Assembly: GCA_946803715.1 (NCBI GenBank)
Contig: CAMPET010000017.1
Coordinates: 37,240 to 73,401 of the forward strand
Length of the DNA stretch: 36,162 nucleotides
Reading direction: 5' to 3'
Source: Beroe ovata
Lineage: Eukaryota > Ctenophora > Nuda > Beroida > Beroidae
The position numbers were made by a program, and so were the translations under genes. Numbering within the stretch: the stretch's first letter is position 1; the number at the start of each line of letters is the position of its first letter. Under the pieces are notes generated by a model. It was not told the DNA's origin and made no database searches. It saw only the letters and a list, made by a program, of their open reading frames with translations. Below are positions 1 to 12,016 of this stretch, in pieces.

Positions 1-40
<40 letters not shown>
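1..40. repeat. (TG)n microsatellite at window edge
   Basis: Uninterrupted TG dinucleotides run from the first base. The other end of the window (36130-36162) is an AC run, so the contig seems bounded by the same class of simple repeat. Confidence 0.97.
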
Positions 41-43
<3 letters not shown>

Positions 44-866
44 CTCACACATCAGGTCTAAAAATACGCACCGTTACAGCTCATTAGCCCAGTGGACACG
101 TCATATTATGTCAAAAAGGTGGCCTCTACCACACGCGTGTTTGTGAGTGTGTCAAATGATTTCTCATCAAAGTGAAGAAAGGGCGTGTCAATTAATGGAG
201 AGAGAGATAAAATACCGATATTGATGATCATAAAATTCGAGATGATAACACAAGGAATAAAGCCGTCATGTGAACGGACATGACGCCATTTGTAGACGGC
301 CAATACCATATATTAATGATATTATTGTCCACAGCCGAACACCAAACAGTGAAGCAAAGTGAGAAATCGGTAATGTCAATCAATGATCATAACCTTGTCA
401 GCCAGTATGATAATTGTGGAAGTTTTAAAAACTTTAGCCCCGTACTTCATTATAAAATGGAATATATTTTAACAAGAAAGGGGGAAATTATCAAGAAAGG
501 GGGATTATCAAGAAAGGGGGAATTAAGATAAGAAAATATCACTGGACATCCTATTGATACAGCTGCCAAAATATGGGAGAAACCCGGAAAACTCGCCGTA
601 TGAAGGGACGACTTCAATTCCAATGCGAAAACGTGGACATGAAATTGCTGTATCTGAATGTCAGCATTTCGCTGAACTGCAATCAATGTAGGACTGCAAT
701 TCCTGATAGTCAAAGAGTATAATTATGGGGTAGAGCAATTGGAACGGTTATGCCAGACGTGGTAAAGTGTTTTAAATTGAACGAAATGTAGGTAATTTAC
801 TACCCTACCGTATATTATAGTCGCGTACGCTGTAGGTAGGTTCGCTCTCACAGACACCCAGATAGC

Positions 867-920
867 AGACACGTACAAACACAGACACGTACAAACACAG
901 ACACGTACAAACACAGACAG
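867..920. repeat. 16-bp tandem repeat, about 3 copies
   Basis: The unit agacacgtacaaacac repeats with period 16. It leads into further CA-rich sequence (961-983) and, after about 55 bases, a pure (CA)n tract. Confidence 0.85.
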
Positions 921-1038
921 ATGCGAACATAGTATAGACACGCAAAGATACACACGCAAAGATATACACACACACACACACACAGGTTGGCGAAGAGGCG
1001 GAAGTACAATTTCAGTGAAACTCTACACAGGACGTAAT

Positions 1039-1039
1039 N

Positions 1040-1083
<44 letters not shown>
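1039..1083. repeat. (CA)n microsatellite with an adjoining N
   Basis: A pure CA run of about 43 bases is preceded by a single ambiguous base at 1039, suggesting an unresolved repeat edge. Confidence 0.95.
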
Positions 1084-2424
1084 CCCAGAATGTATGGTGT
1101 TATGATGAAGGAGCAATACTTCGGAAATCTGATCATATGATTCGAATGATTCAGGTGCTACATGCCCAACGTACAGCTAAACAGGGAGCAAAGCAGAAAA
1201 CTGAAAGTTGAGAAAGCAGAAAATGACAAAATATACAACCAGTTGATCACGCAGCATCAAAGAACGGTAGAATTATAACGTGGTATATCAATATGGTGTG
1301 TGCGGCTCCGTTCTAAAGCTAGTACAAAGAAAGTTGCACTTATACCTTGCGGCTGCATGACCACATTGCTGTGGATTAAAAGTACGATAACAATACACAA
1401 CAGCGATAAGAGAAAGAAATAGTAAGAAACGCATAAAGGAGGATTTAATTCAAAGAATGATGAAAAGCTGTAGCATGTCCATACGCAACACACACAAACA
1501 CACACAACACACACAATTGCTATTGACAGAAAATGCGGGGGCGTGCTGCTGCAGAGGACAGGAGTCGCCATGGATCGCAAGTGTGACAAGAGCGGTGCGC
1601 GCGTGTCAGCCATAATTTGCTTGTCATGTTTCACTGTGAAATCATGTGTGTATTGAAATTGAATTATACACTCGTGTATGTGTGTGTGGGGGGGGGTGGG
1701 CTTGCTCCCTCATATCACAACAAAGTGTATTCAAGTAGGGAGGTACCTACATGATAAATGGTCGCCAAGTCGAACAATGTCAAGCGTTTGTGTGCGCAGT
1801 TATGATCGATCATCAATAGGTAGTTATTGGACATTGGTTCATCACAAGGAAACTGCTGACCCCGCCCACGCACTATTCGTGACAAGAGGGGGAGTAAGGG
1901 GGTGATACTATAAAGAGAGTGGGCGGAGCTGAGACATGTGGAACGAAGTAGAAATCAAGAAAGAATTGTAGGAGATAGAAGAATAGGACTAAGCATAGGA
2001 ATATCAGGCTTTTACGTGGTCGAATAGTAACAGCTTATTTAGCAAGTATTTAGGGAGAAAAACAATACACAACTTATCATGCATTAGCCATTAGCAAAAT
2101 AGAATCAGCCAATCAATGAAACTGATCAGTTGCACCTGGATCCTATTCCCTGATTGGATATCGATATCCGGTAATAGACCAATCAGCGGGTGGCAAATGC
2201 TCTCAACCAGTTATCGAGGGTATCATAATGGTGGGAAAAGCTGGCATAGAGTTCACATAGAGACCAGTATTTATCACAGTTCATTAGGTTTAATGAGTTA
2301 TCAATTAGATAATTATGAGGTCCGACAACCGGCTAGAGTTTAGTCAAGGTATTAGCTACAGAGACGTGGGAAATGAGAATCAATTGAAAAGATGATGGAC
2401 GACTGAGTGGCTAGGTGAGTCAGA

Positions 2425-2620
2425 GAGTGAGTGAGTGAGTGAGTGAGTGAGTGAGTGAGTGNTTGTTTTTTTTTTTGTTTTTGTTTTAGTGAGTGAGTTA
2501 GTGTGTGAGCGTGTGTGTGTGTGATTGGGTGAGTGAGTGAGTGAATGAGTGAGTGAATGAGTGAGTGAATGAGTGAGTGAATGAGTGAGTGAATGAGTGA
2601 GTGAATGAGTGAGTGAATGA
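2425..2620. repeat. GTGA / GAGTGAATGAGT compound minisatellite
   Basis: A GTGA tetranucleotide run (2425-2461) stops at an N (2462) and a T-rich break. It resumes as GAGTGA and then as a regular 12-base unit, gagtgaatgagt, repeated about seven times (2537-2620). The 12-mer looks like a higher-order derivative of the tetramer, carrying one G-to-A change in every third unit. Confidence 0.93.
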
Positions 2621-3296
2621 GATCATGCTATTTGAGGACGCAGGTACTGTCAAATGTCAAGGCCTATACTAAGAAAATGGACTTGCGAATTCATTTTTGC
2701 CGTTGTGAAAATATAATTAGTGTGATAGTGTGATACCTACCCTCGAAGGGTACGTGCGTTACGTCACCACAAAATCAAATGAAAAATCATTATTTACGTA
2801 TAGGTATCTTTTTGACAGTCGTACGTCGGTTCAAATTCTACTTCGATTTAATCAGATTTAGAACCCGAATTAGGTAATTAGGTAATTACTATTAGGTAAC
2901 AGAAGTCAGAAGCTATGATGAGCACTTGACTCATGACTCTTGAGGAAGAATACGAAACGCACGCGAGTGACGTTCTAACTTGTCATTCACATAACGTGAC
3001 AGTACTAAAATCCTAAAATTAGAAAATGAACATTAGGTAATGGATATCGCCAGATCATGACACGACAAGAAATCGATATAATCGAGATGGATAGGATCGG
3101 TATTTGCGGTCGAATAGTATCTAGGAATTCTACAGAATTCACAACTCACCAAAATCGTGAACAAAATACATGTATGATGTATCATTGTATCGCACACAAT
3201 CTAGCTCCACTACTCAGACCAATTAGGCTAAACACCTCGCAGTGATCCAGCACATCACATATACCCCTGCTATCGCGCTGCTTGTAAGACACAGGC

Positions 3297-3391
3297 CACG
3301 TGGTTACTGCACGTGCGTTGTCACGTGACAAGTGGTATAGAAATGACGAGCAACATAAGATGAATACAACGCACGTGATCATGTCACGTGA
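3297..3391. promoter_or_regulatory. Cluster of CACGTG (E-box / CLEAR-like) palindromes
   Basis: Four CACGTG cores, plus a related GCACGTGC, occur within about 95 bases, including the extended palindrome gtcacgtgac near 3321 and tcacgtga near 3384. CACGTG is the core for bHLH-zip factors (USF, MITF/TFE, Myc). No gene start was recognised beside it, so a regulatory role is inference. Confidence 0.35.
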
Positions 3392-3980
3392 ATCAGACAA
3401 GGAGTTTGAAAATTAGTTTATTGTCTACTTGTCGATAGGCCCCTCCATCCATAGAGTAGAGTACATACAATATGCACACACAGTAAATACACACACATGA
3501 GTACACACAAACACACACACACACATTCAATAGTATCCGAAATCAATCTAAGTAGTTACACCGAGTCCCCAGGAGTCTACAAAATTGACTCCCTCTAGCT
3601 CTTCTCGACGTGCTACTCACGAATCATGATTGAGTTATACCGTGGGAAAACCATCGAAAGTTCAGTTTTCAGTCGTTTCATTGCTCAGGTTGTGGGTAGG
3701 TACAGACTGATCAATGAAGATTGAAGTGGGCACTACTGACTACTGAGGCAGGTACACCTGTGGGTCACCATGTATCAGTCGTGTGAACTCAGTGAGGCAC
3801 TTATGCGGGATACTACGAAATTTGAAAGTTAGCACTTATAAGCTTGGTATAAGCTTTTTTAGGCAGGTTCCTACTCACTTACTCAGAAAACAGAAAAATA
3901 TCAAAACAATTATTCAATAGGGCACGAAATATAGGGGCTGGGGGGTACAACAACGATATCAGTACCCGGGAAACCATTTG

Positions 3981-4002
3981 AAGAGAGAGAGAGAGAGAGA
4001 GG
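3981..4002. repeat. (GA)n microsatellite
   Basis: About ten GA dinucleotides, ending in ggga. This is a simple repeat with no gene nearby. Confidence 0.92.
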
Positions 4003-5477
4003 GATAGTTGTGTGTTCACGGTACAAACCCAATTACGCTACCCAATTATCCAATTACACATAAATTACATCAGTGGGCAAGTTCACACGAAAATTACCGA
4101 GTAAATAATGGTACGGTGGTACGCTGCAGAAATGAGGACGCTTATTATAGTGTGTGTGTGTATGACTTCTGTGTCTGTGAGACCGATAACAGGGACTGAT
4201 TACAGTTCGATCACTAATTGATCTATCAACAGATCGATGCTGATCCGGCATCCGCTATCAGACGGATATGACAAACAGGTCCAGCACTCTGGTCCAGCGG
4301 TAAAGGAGACCTCTAGAGGTAACTTATGTAGGATGTTTCACTAACACACTATAAAAGTAAAGAACGTTGTCAGACGGTACTGTTATAGGCCACTATTCAG
4401 ATTTCAGGTGACCTTCCTTTTAATATAGAGACCACCTTGGATCAATGTAGCTAATTAGTCTGATACTAATTAGCCCGATACTAGTTAGACACAATTATAC
4501 TAACTAGTGGGAAGATACTTGGATGCGAAACAATTATTGGACGAAACAATAATATGCAAGATTTTCTGGCGCTAGAATTCCGATGGGAACGTGACTGCCA
4601 CCCCCTCCCCTTACACCATACGAGTGGTGTAACACCGGTGCCCCCACGGCACACACGGTCGTGTCAACCATTTCAAAACATGTGAAATATAGGAGGTGAG
4701 AAACAGGGGGGATGCGCGGGCAGATGCCCACCTTCAGTGTGTTCGAAAAATCTGATAGATAAAGGAGGCATAAATTATGATAGTTTCTGCGTGAACATTT
4801 ATACAGAACCAAATTCTCTCCATGATTCGTAATTTTGAATGTCGGCGACTACACGTACTTCACACAACTACCTACTATATAGTGGTAGTGAGGTGGAGTG
4901 TTATATTGGTATTAAGTTAGTGACGTGGAGTGTGCAGTAGCTGCGTGATTCACACCACTACCACACTCCACGAATCACATCACACAACACTCCACACTTT
5001 GGTAAAAATCAAAGAGCATACCCACATTACAAAGAACATTATAAACGCAAATAGCAGAAGTCGAGGCCTCTGTGAATCTGGGATCTCTCTGGCTGGATTA
5101 TTCCTATAAAGATGCTTCCCTGTTTTAGAGTGGTGTCAAACGTCATGGGCACTTCCATTCCAATCAGCATGCTTGATTGGGTACCGAGTGGTGTCAGAAA
5201 GTGAGACCCGTATTATAAAAGGAAAAACCGGGCAGGCAAAGATAGATATATGAGGATAAATTATAAGTAGCAACATGCGGCGGTACACGCAAATTATACA
5301 CACTCGAACTGTGATTTAACCCCGCATTGACGTATATAAACCCCCTCCGAAACCAGAATACAACGTTTATAATGAACGAAGAGCTCCGTTGGTAGAAGGT
5401 AGACATATCAAATATAACCTGTCACGGTGCTGCGTGACCTGTCACGCGACAGAATTAGAAATGCGTCATTATAGCTC

Positions 5478-5560
5478 CTGTCACCTCCGCTCTGATTTAA
5501 AACATGATCTCCTGAGCACCTGTCATTCCCGATCTGATTGAACATTGCATCTCCTGAGCT
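5478..5560. repeat. Diverged tandem duplication of about 40 bp
   Basis: Two adjacent segments share the order cctgtca, a c/t-rich run, tctgattt/tctgattg, aaca, and tctcctgagc. The second copy differs at several positions and by small indels. Confidence 0.55.
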
Positions 5561-6410
5561 GAGCATGCCACATCGAGGAAAATTAATTCGGTTTAATAAC
5601 ACGGGTTTATACAGGGCAGAGTTCTCATGAGTCATGTCCACAGCATTTACCGAAGCCGTTATCGAGTTACAGCTGCAGTAGATTGGATGTTATATAGCGA
5701 CGTGTGAGTTAAATGACGCATGAACTCTATTTGACGATGTATTACGATGTTCGATACGTGGGAAAGCACGTCCCAAGCCGCATGTGGGATCGTGTTTTTC
5801 CTTTTTGTATATACGATTTCCAACGGTTTAAAGATAAATTTATAGCTTTCCTGATCGATCTCTGCTGAGTCTCGGAAAACTTTCTCACACGGTTATATAC
5901 GTGCTATATTATAATGAAAAACAACTGTACGAGGTCATGGTACCGTGGGAAAAGCTTCACCTCGCGATGAGAAAACGTGTGAAATTTCATAATTGGATCA
6001 CGAGAAGAACATTGTGAGCGACATCCAGTAGGTATAAGACATAGATGGACTTAGAGAAATAGTCAATACTACAAACAGGGAGGGGGTGTGTTACGGATGA
6101 ACAACTGTGATATTTATACCATGGATTGTACACGTGGATCACGTGATCTTGTTGTCAAGTAATTAAATGCGAAATTATTGCACGTGCGCATATACGAGCA
6201 TCCCTGGATCACTGCATACAGCTATTCTAATTCGGTACTTAATTGCTTGATCTTCAGTATATTATGATCAAACCTACAGAATGCTATAATTTCGAATTTC
6301 CATCTACCGGTTTTACCACAATTTTACGGCAATTGACACATATGAAACAAGCAGACATTCAGAATTAAATCAAGTATCTGGAATCAAATATGTATCTGCA
6401 CGACACGTGC

Positions 6411-7976
6411 CTATCCAGTGTAATCGGGACACATGTGTTTGTGCTTGCAGCAGTTGCAGTCACTGCACATCATGAGTCCAGCGTCAGCATCACAGCCATC
6501 ACCGCCACCACCACATGGTACCTTAAACGTCACACTCATGCCGTTACCACTCCCATCCACTGTCACCTGGTGACATGTACCACTCTTGTAGATAGCACAC
6601 TCGCCGTCCTTGCACTTTGACTTCGCAGTTGCCTCATCGTAACAGAAAAAGCCCAGGTTCTTGGTCTTTTCACACAACTCTGCTCCTGCGTTACACGCCG
6701 TTTTCCTGAGGACGGCCCTGCTGGCACTGCCCCAGGCATCATTTCCCATGCTAGCTTGGAAACAGTTGGTTCCCAGCTTTACCAGTGAGCACTGGGCTGC
6801 AGGAACGTTACTACAGTAACTGCGGGCCGTAGCTTCACTGTAGCATCTATCACTAATGATAGTCCTGGTATCACACAGTGCCACATTGTTACCACCGTTA
6901 CCGCCACCGTTACCACCGTTACCGCCACCGTTACCACCGCTGTTATCACCGTCAGCCCTGTTTCCGGATATGTCCGGTGCTCGACAGCTGTTGTCCCTGC
7001 ATACCATTGTGGGGTAGCCAGCTTGCTGACTGATCTGGCAGATGTTGTTGATTGTTCGGCTCATCTTGAGGTGCCCGTCCATACCCCAATGTTTACCCCA
7101 GCTATTCCTCACGTACCAGTAGTCAGAGCCGTATCCCACAACGTCTACGGCGTGGTTTATGCTGGGACAGTTCATTTCGTTGTATATGCCATTTTTGTAA
7201 CCGTAGAAGGAGTTCACGACGGAGATGGATACGGCCACAATGTGGCTGTTAGCAGCTTTGAGCAGATTGTCATCTCCCTTGATGTACTTATACCCAGTTC
7301 CCTTGGTATTGGTGCTTATCAGTACGTTGTCTTTCCCAGAGCTTCTGCAGTATCCAACATCTTTCTCAGTGTATTTGTAAGAGGAGGGTGAAGCTATTCT
7401 GTCCTTTTTCCTGATGTAATCAAAGCTCCAGTAGAAGACGCCACCTTGGCATCCGTCACCTGTCGTGGAACATTCCATGAACTCCTGCTCGGATACGCTC
7501 ACTCCCTCTCGCCCTGTCACAAAGTAGATCTCGCCTTCGACGGCAGCAGACGCTCCGAAGGTCCAGCAAGAGCCGCATCCTCCCTGGTTCTTCACGGGGC
7601 TAATCTTTCGACTGAAGTCACGTGACGGTGCCAGGGCCTCACGTGCAACCAATTCCATGTCTTCATCCTGATCTTCAGGGGGAACCATGGCAGTTGCGTT
7701 GTACCCAAGGTAAGAATCTTTCTCTTCATCGGTGAGTATGGAGAACATGTTATTCTCAGAGTCATACGTGTTTGAGTCGTCAGAGTTGAGCTCAATGACC
7801 CGTTTAGCAAACTTGACAAAGGCCTCGAATCTCCGGTTTGTCTGCTCGACAGACTCGCTCTTTGGGATGCCGGCAATGTCACGGTACTTTGCCATGACAT
7901 CTTGGAAGAGGCCCCTCCAGTTGAAGCCAGCAGAGGCACACCCGAGGAGAACTCCGAGAAGGAGGAATCGTAACAT
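6411..7976 (-). CDS. Secreted papain-family (C1A) cysteine protease with tandem Cys-rich C-terminal domains
   Basis: An intronless 521-residue frame on the minus strand. Residues 1-16 form a signal peptide ending CASA. Residues about 20-115 are an I29-type propeptide (NMFSILTDEE resembles the usual NxFxDLT segment). The protease domain starts near 116. Oxyanion Gln131 and nucleophile Cys137 lie in QGGCGSCW, His275 in NHAVDVVGYG, and Asn291 in RNSWGKHWG, so the triad is intact and the enzyme is predicted active. This is cathepsin-like, not silicatein, which has Ser in place of the Cys. The domain ends near 325. A Gly/Asn linker (346-364) follows, then two related Cys-rich units (about 367-428 and 434-488) and a short tail with CNCC and CPDY. 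The tail is not part of ordinary cathepsins and I do not recognise it. The likely site of action is the secretory or lysosomal pathway, or outside the cell. The lack of introns contrasts with its neighbours. Confidence 0.93.
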   Translation of the reverse strand: MLRFLLLGVLLGCASAGFNWRGLFQDVMAKYRDIAGIPKSESVEQTNRRFEAFVKFAKRVIELNSDDSNTYDSENNMFSILTDEEKDSYLGYNATAMVPPEDQDEDMELVAREALAPSRDFSRKISPVKNQGGCGSCWTFGASAAVEGEIYFVTGREGVSVSEQEFMECSTTGDGCQGGVFYWSFDYIRKKDRIASPSSYKYTEKDVGYCRSSGKDNVLISTNTKGTGYKYIKGDDNLLKAANSHIVAVSISVVNSFYGYKNGIYNEMNCPSINHAVDVVGYGSDYWYVRNSWGKHWGMDGHLKMSRTINNICQISQQAGYPTMVCRDNSCRAPDISGNRADGDNSGGNGGGNGGNGGGNGGNNVALCDTRTIISDRCYSEATARSYCSNVPAAQCSLVKLGTNCFQASMGNDAWGSASRAVLRKTACNAGAELCEKTKNLGFFCYDEATAKSKCKDGECAIYKSGTCHQVTVDGSGNGMSVTFKVPCGGGGDGCDADAGLMMCSDCNCCKHKHMCPDYTG

Positions 7977-8050
7977 ACTCGCGGTAAATTGAGATTAGGC
8001 GACCGGGAGATTGGATTGAAAACTTTGAGATTGCGAGACTGGGGTTGTGG

Positions 8051-8058
8051 TTTATATA
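8051..8058 (-). promoter_or_regulatory. TATA box of the cysteine protease gene
   Basis: The minus strand reads TATATAAA about 75 bases upstream of the ATG at 7976. This is a plausible core promoter giving a 5' UTR of roughly 45 bases. Confidence 0.5.
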
Positions 8059-8062
8059 TCAT

Positions 8063-11000
8063 GCGGGGCTAGGGTGCTGGCGAACCTTTCTCGCAGAACA
8101 TCCTTTTGTTATCGTTAAAACTCATTATATGGTGCCTTCAATCGTGATTGAGTGGTAAAGAGAATGGAGATTAATTATCGGGGGTAAGACAAAGAAAGTA
8201 AAAAGTTGGGGGAGCTGTTAATAGGAACATTTGTTTTACCAGCAGTTTACAATAGCATAGCGCCAGAATTCTGCTTATCATTGGTTCAATCCCGATTGAA
8301 GGTCTGCAATATACGAGTTCTTTCTAAGGTTCTATAATCGAACAATGTATAGTTGAGATAACAGCAATATTTTAGTGTGTTGCAACATCGCAGTTCCCAC
8401 TTCTTGGTGGTGTTTTCAGGGAATCAGAACTACATCATATAAACCTCATCATAATCCACATCATTCTCTTCAACTTCCGATACTAAGATCCCAATGAATC
8501 ATGACATCTGGTGGTAAGTGGAGCCAAGATGAATATACTCAATCATGAAAAATGCTGGAAGTGGATGTACGATCGATTCTATGGGTAAGACGTTGAGCCG
8601 ATTTGGATTATGATTCCTATGCCTAACTTTACTGGGTAAATGATTAATATTTCTGGATAGATTCGGAGGTCTGGTAAGTGTTAGGTATTGGCGAAACATA
8701 ATTCAAATCAAAATCTAGAAATGTTAGCCGAAAAAGGACGAGCTAATCAGCAGGCCAAAAGGCACCAAACCCCAAAAAAATATCCTGATCTATCTCCCGT
8801 CACAGTCATGAAGGATAACATTTGTTTCATTTTCGCCTACATCCCGTTTTTAGATCCACATCAACGAGACTCACATATCAATCCCGATCAATGATCTTGC
8901 CGGGTCAATCTATTGGATGATGTTATTGGGGTGTAACAGTTTACGCAATGTTACAGTTTACACAATTAATTCCAGAACTTATGTCCCTGAGGAACTGCCG
9001 TTTCACAATCAAAATTCATCTGAAATAACATGTTTCGTTTAATTGTTATTTTGTGAGGAATGAGGGAAGTTGTTTTAATCACACAATTCTGGCGCCAGCA
9101 CTATTACAGCCAAACTATTTGCTCATTTCGAGTAAACGCGAATTTCTTTGTTTCAGACTATCATTACGGCCCCCACACAAGTGTTTCTTTAGCTGATGGG
9201 AACCTTTTGTCAAGGGGCAACACAATGTGGAAAGCAGTTCGATGCGATGTGGAAAAACCAGTTCTAAATTATAACTGCCTCCAGAGAATCATGAATTTAA
9301 GAAGGCAAGTGAAATGGACAATAATGCATTTATATGTCGTAAATATGGTATGATTATAGTCTGCAATGAGCTAGTTGAAGCACACTTTAAAACTATCTGA
9401 TACGACCCTAACACATGAACTATCTTCAGCTATGCTTACGTTCATTTCCGTAAGTGGTTCACTTTTTCGATTTATGTCCACTTTCTTGATAAAAAAAGCC
9501 CTGTGTTTTGGCGGACAGCATCGTTTATGTCAAAAATAACACCCCCAAGGCGGCAAGGCAGTAGGCACCAACGGGATTATTAATTTTAAAAACATGATAT
9601 ATGTTAGTATAACACCCTATAACATTTGAAGGACTTCATTCGGCTTTATAATTCAACGGTGAATTATAGGTACCTACCCATTCCAAAAGCGAAAGTGTCT
9701 TGGCACGTTGATGGCTTCCATAATCGTCGTGGTATATTGGTTTTACTTATTATGTAAGACGCTTTCGTTATCTTGTGCCATCTCTGTTATGTAGGTATTC
9801 GATTGAATTAGAATTACCTACCCAGAATCTAGAGCATTGGTACAACTATTCTTGATGTTTGGTTGATGGTTCCTTACACATTTAATAGTGGAACATGATG
9901 TACCTAATCGTAGAACTCACATCGCTACCCACCTACATATTACAACGACTGAACAGCGACGCAAGGCAAGGAACAAATATCGTGTACAAAGCAGATATAA
10001 AACTGTGTACTTCGCGCGCGCACGGCTTTAATACATGCATTTGAATTGAGGTCACGTGATCAGACCTTGGTCAATGACGCGCCGCGCACTACACTGCAAG
10101 TCCGCTATGTGTATACTTTGTGTGCGTTTGTGTCGTGTGGGAAATGTATTCTCGTTGTAGTTTGAACGGCAAAATGCTCAAACCGTTTCTTTTCAATTTC
10201 ATTATCGGCTATTGCTGTAAAGTGTGAACTTTGTCTCGAAGTTCAAATTTGCTTTTTCAGTTATTCCCAGATAAGACGAATATTGGACCATGCTGAAATT
10301 GACCAAGTACCTACCAATATTCCTCACAACTTGCAAACTACAAATATTCCGGCATTTATCATCAAACCGTGGAATGTGTGAATGAAATCATGATTTTGCA
10401 ACTTGTATGTTCGAATCCATAATCAATGTCAATTATTTACAATGATTTAGGTACATTGATAAGGCCGGGGGACTGTGCCATATATTTATTTAGAATGAAG
10501 CATGAGGAGTCGGTACTCATTAAGTTGGAGACATGTTACCAGTGATAGTTATGCTTCCAACTAGAATACACAGTGCTCGTTCCCTAATCTCTTATCTCTT
10601 ACTTTTGATGACAGAGTGGTCTGTACAGAACCCAGCGGCTTCGGTTCCTTGTTTAACATGCCGTACAGCAAGGATCTCCACGTGTTCGCCAGGCTAGGCA
10701 CACATAATGTGTGACATGTGTGACACATTCACATAACCACTCTATCTTGAGTCAAGACTCTAGACCGATTTTCAATATTCTAGCTGCAACAAGGCACAGC
10801 GTCTTTCTAATCTATCTCCATCCTGAGGACAGATAATGGTGTGTTCATGATGCCGGTCCAATCGCAATACCAAGAGCTAGGTGAGTTTTTTCATATGGTT
10901 TCTCCTCGTCTTTACAGCTATAATTATAGTCGATGTCAATCAGCAATTTCCATTCACCCAGACCTAATGTTTAAGCGGAGTTTCGCTGGATTCATCATTT

Positions 11001-11970
11001 TGCCGTGTTCGTGTCATATGGATATAAGGATGAATTTGTCATGCAGTAAATACCAGCATATGATATGGTAAATCACAATATACATTAGTACATTGTACAA
11101 GAATGCATGCCAATCTCAGCTGTATTCACTATATCCATCACTATCATGATTGGGTTACGTACATTTCTATAGGAAAGAGATTTTACATCCTTCTCGACTC
11201 GACTGATATGCTCTCTTTGCTGCCGCTCCGTAAGCTGGCAATTATAGATATCAACATTGTTTATTTAACTCCTCTTCTGCTCAACGTGTTTATTTAGTTA
11301 ATCGTGTCATTAATTCACTTAACGGTCTACAAACACTGTCTTTCGGTGATTGTTTCGGTTGTTTGCCCGTTTGTGTTGGCTTTCCATTGTTTTATTCCCT
11401 GCATATCACGTCTGTTTTTGTGCTATTTCTTCACAGTGTAAGTATGATTATTTTTTATCTTTGCTCTAACCACAGGTGTCTCATACTATCTCGCCGACAC
11501 TTTTCTCATTCAGTCTTTTTGTGTCCACCAGTTTAATACATTAGTTTGAATACTCATGTTGCTTAGAATAGCAGATGTTATTACACTAGATGCTACTACT
11601 ATGCGTCTTATAACATTGATTTTCCTATGCTGCCCGCGCGAGTTTTTAAAAATAGCCCGGAATGCTATTTCGACGGGTGGCCGACTTTTTGCCACTTCAT
11701 TCGGTTCGACACGGACGTTAGTTTCCTCATTTTTACTCCAAAATTTCGCTACCGTTGTTGGTGCCATGCGGTATGCCATAGCGCTTTGTGTTGTCATTGA
11801 TTCTACCGACACCGTGTTACAACCACCTGATATCATTATTCATTATCTCACGCTCTCTCAGCTACGATAACTGTTTGTGACCCCGTGCCATACTTTATGT
11901 TATAGTACGTCACTACGTCTCATTAACTAGTAATTAACAGTAGATTACTAGTTGAAAATCCCAGTGTTTC
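8063..11970. other. Long intergenic region without recognised genes
   Basis: No exon could be supported. The longest open frames (9060-9353 plus, and overlapping frames at 11510-11870 on both strands) have no recognisable motif and no supporting splice structure. The region is AT-rich. It holds a terminal-inverted-repeat element copy at 10609-10747 and several TACCTACC-type motifs (near 9675, 9820 and 10305). Confidence 0.6.
10609..10747. mobile_element. Small TIR element, copy A (MITE-like)
   Basis: Begins tgacagagtggtctgtacag and ends accactctatct, a near-perfect 12-bp inverted repeat. It shares its ends and interior with a second copy at 30703-30804. This copy is longer because of an inserted CACA/TGTG-rich stretch at about 10698-10731. 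There is no coding capacity. A clear target-site duplication was not found. Confidence 0.7.
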
Positions 11971-11973
11971 TAC

Positions 11974-11982
11974 ATATATATA
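11974..11982 (+). promoter_or_regulatory. TATA-like element before the BCCT gene
   Basis: An alternating atatatata tract lies about 35-43 bases before the ATG at 12017. If used, it implies a very short 5' UTR. Confidence 0.4.
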
Positions 11983-12016
11983 GCGGTTTTGACCGATCGC
12001 AAATCGTTCAGGTGAA

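Larger units (their letters stand above)
41..6410. other. Gene-poor, repeat-rich intergenic region
   Basis: I find no convincing exon on either strand. The open frames here are short, lack recognisable domains, and several are just translated CA/TG repeats. The region holds microsatellites (961-983, 1040-1082), a 16-bp tandem repeat (867-920), GTGA and 12-bp minisatellites (2425-2620), a GA run (3981-4002), a CACGTG-rich stretch (3297-3391), short inverted repeats near 4880-4995, and a diverged 40-bp duplication (5478-5560). Small exons of a gene extending to the left cannot be excluded. Confidence 0.6.

Noticed and set aside
848-1081. Open frame coding for Cys/Val repeats (also near 14120, 27664 and 29885-30426)
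   Set aside because: These are translations of TG/CA microsatellites, with no start context or domain.
6411-7976. Silicatein identity for the cysteine protease
   Set aside because: Silicateins carry Ser in place of the nucleophile; this protein has CGSCW with Cys137, and an added Cys-rich tail.
8225-8300. tRNA or tRNA-derived SINE suggested by ggttcaatcccg
   Set aside because: A B-box-like stretch is present, but the A box is imperfect and no cloverleaf arms could be paired.
11510-11870. Overlapping open frames of 104-108 codons on both strands
   Set aside because: No family resemblance, no splice support, and mirror frames on opposite strands are typical of chance.
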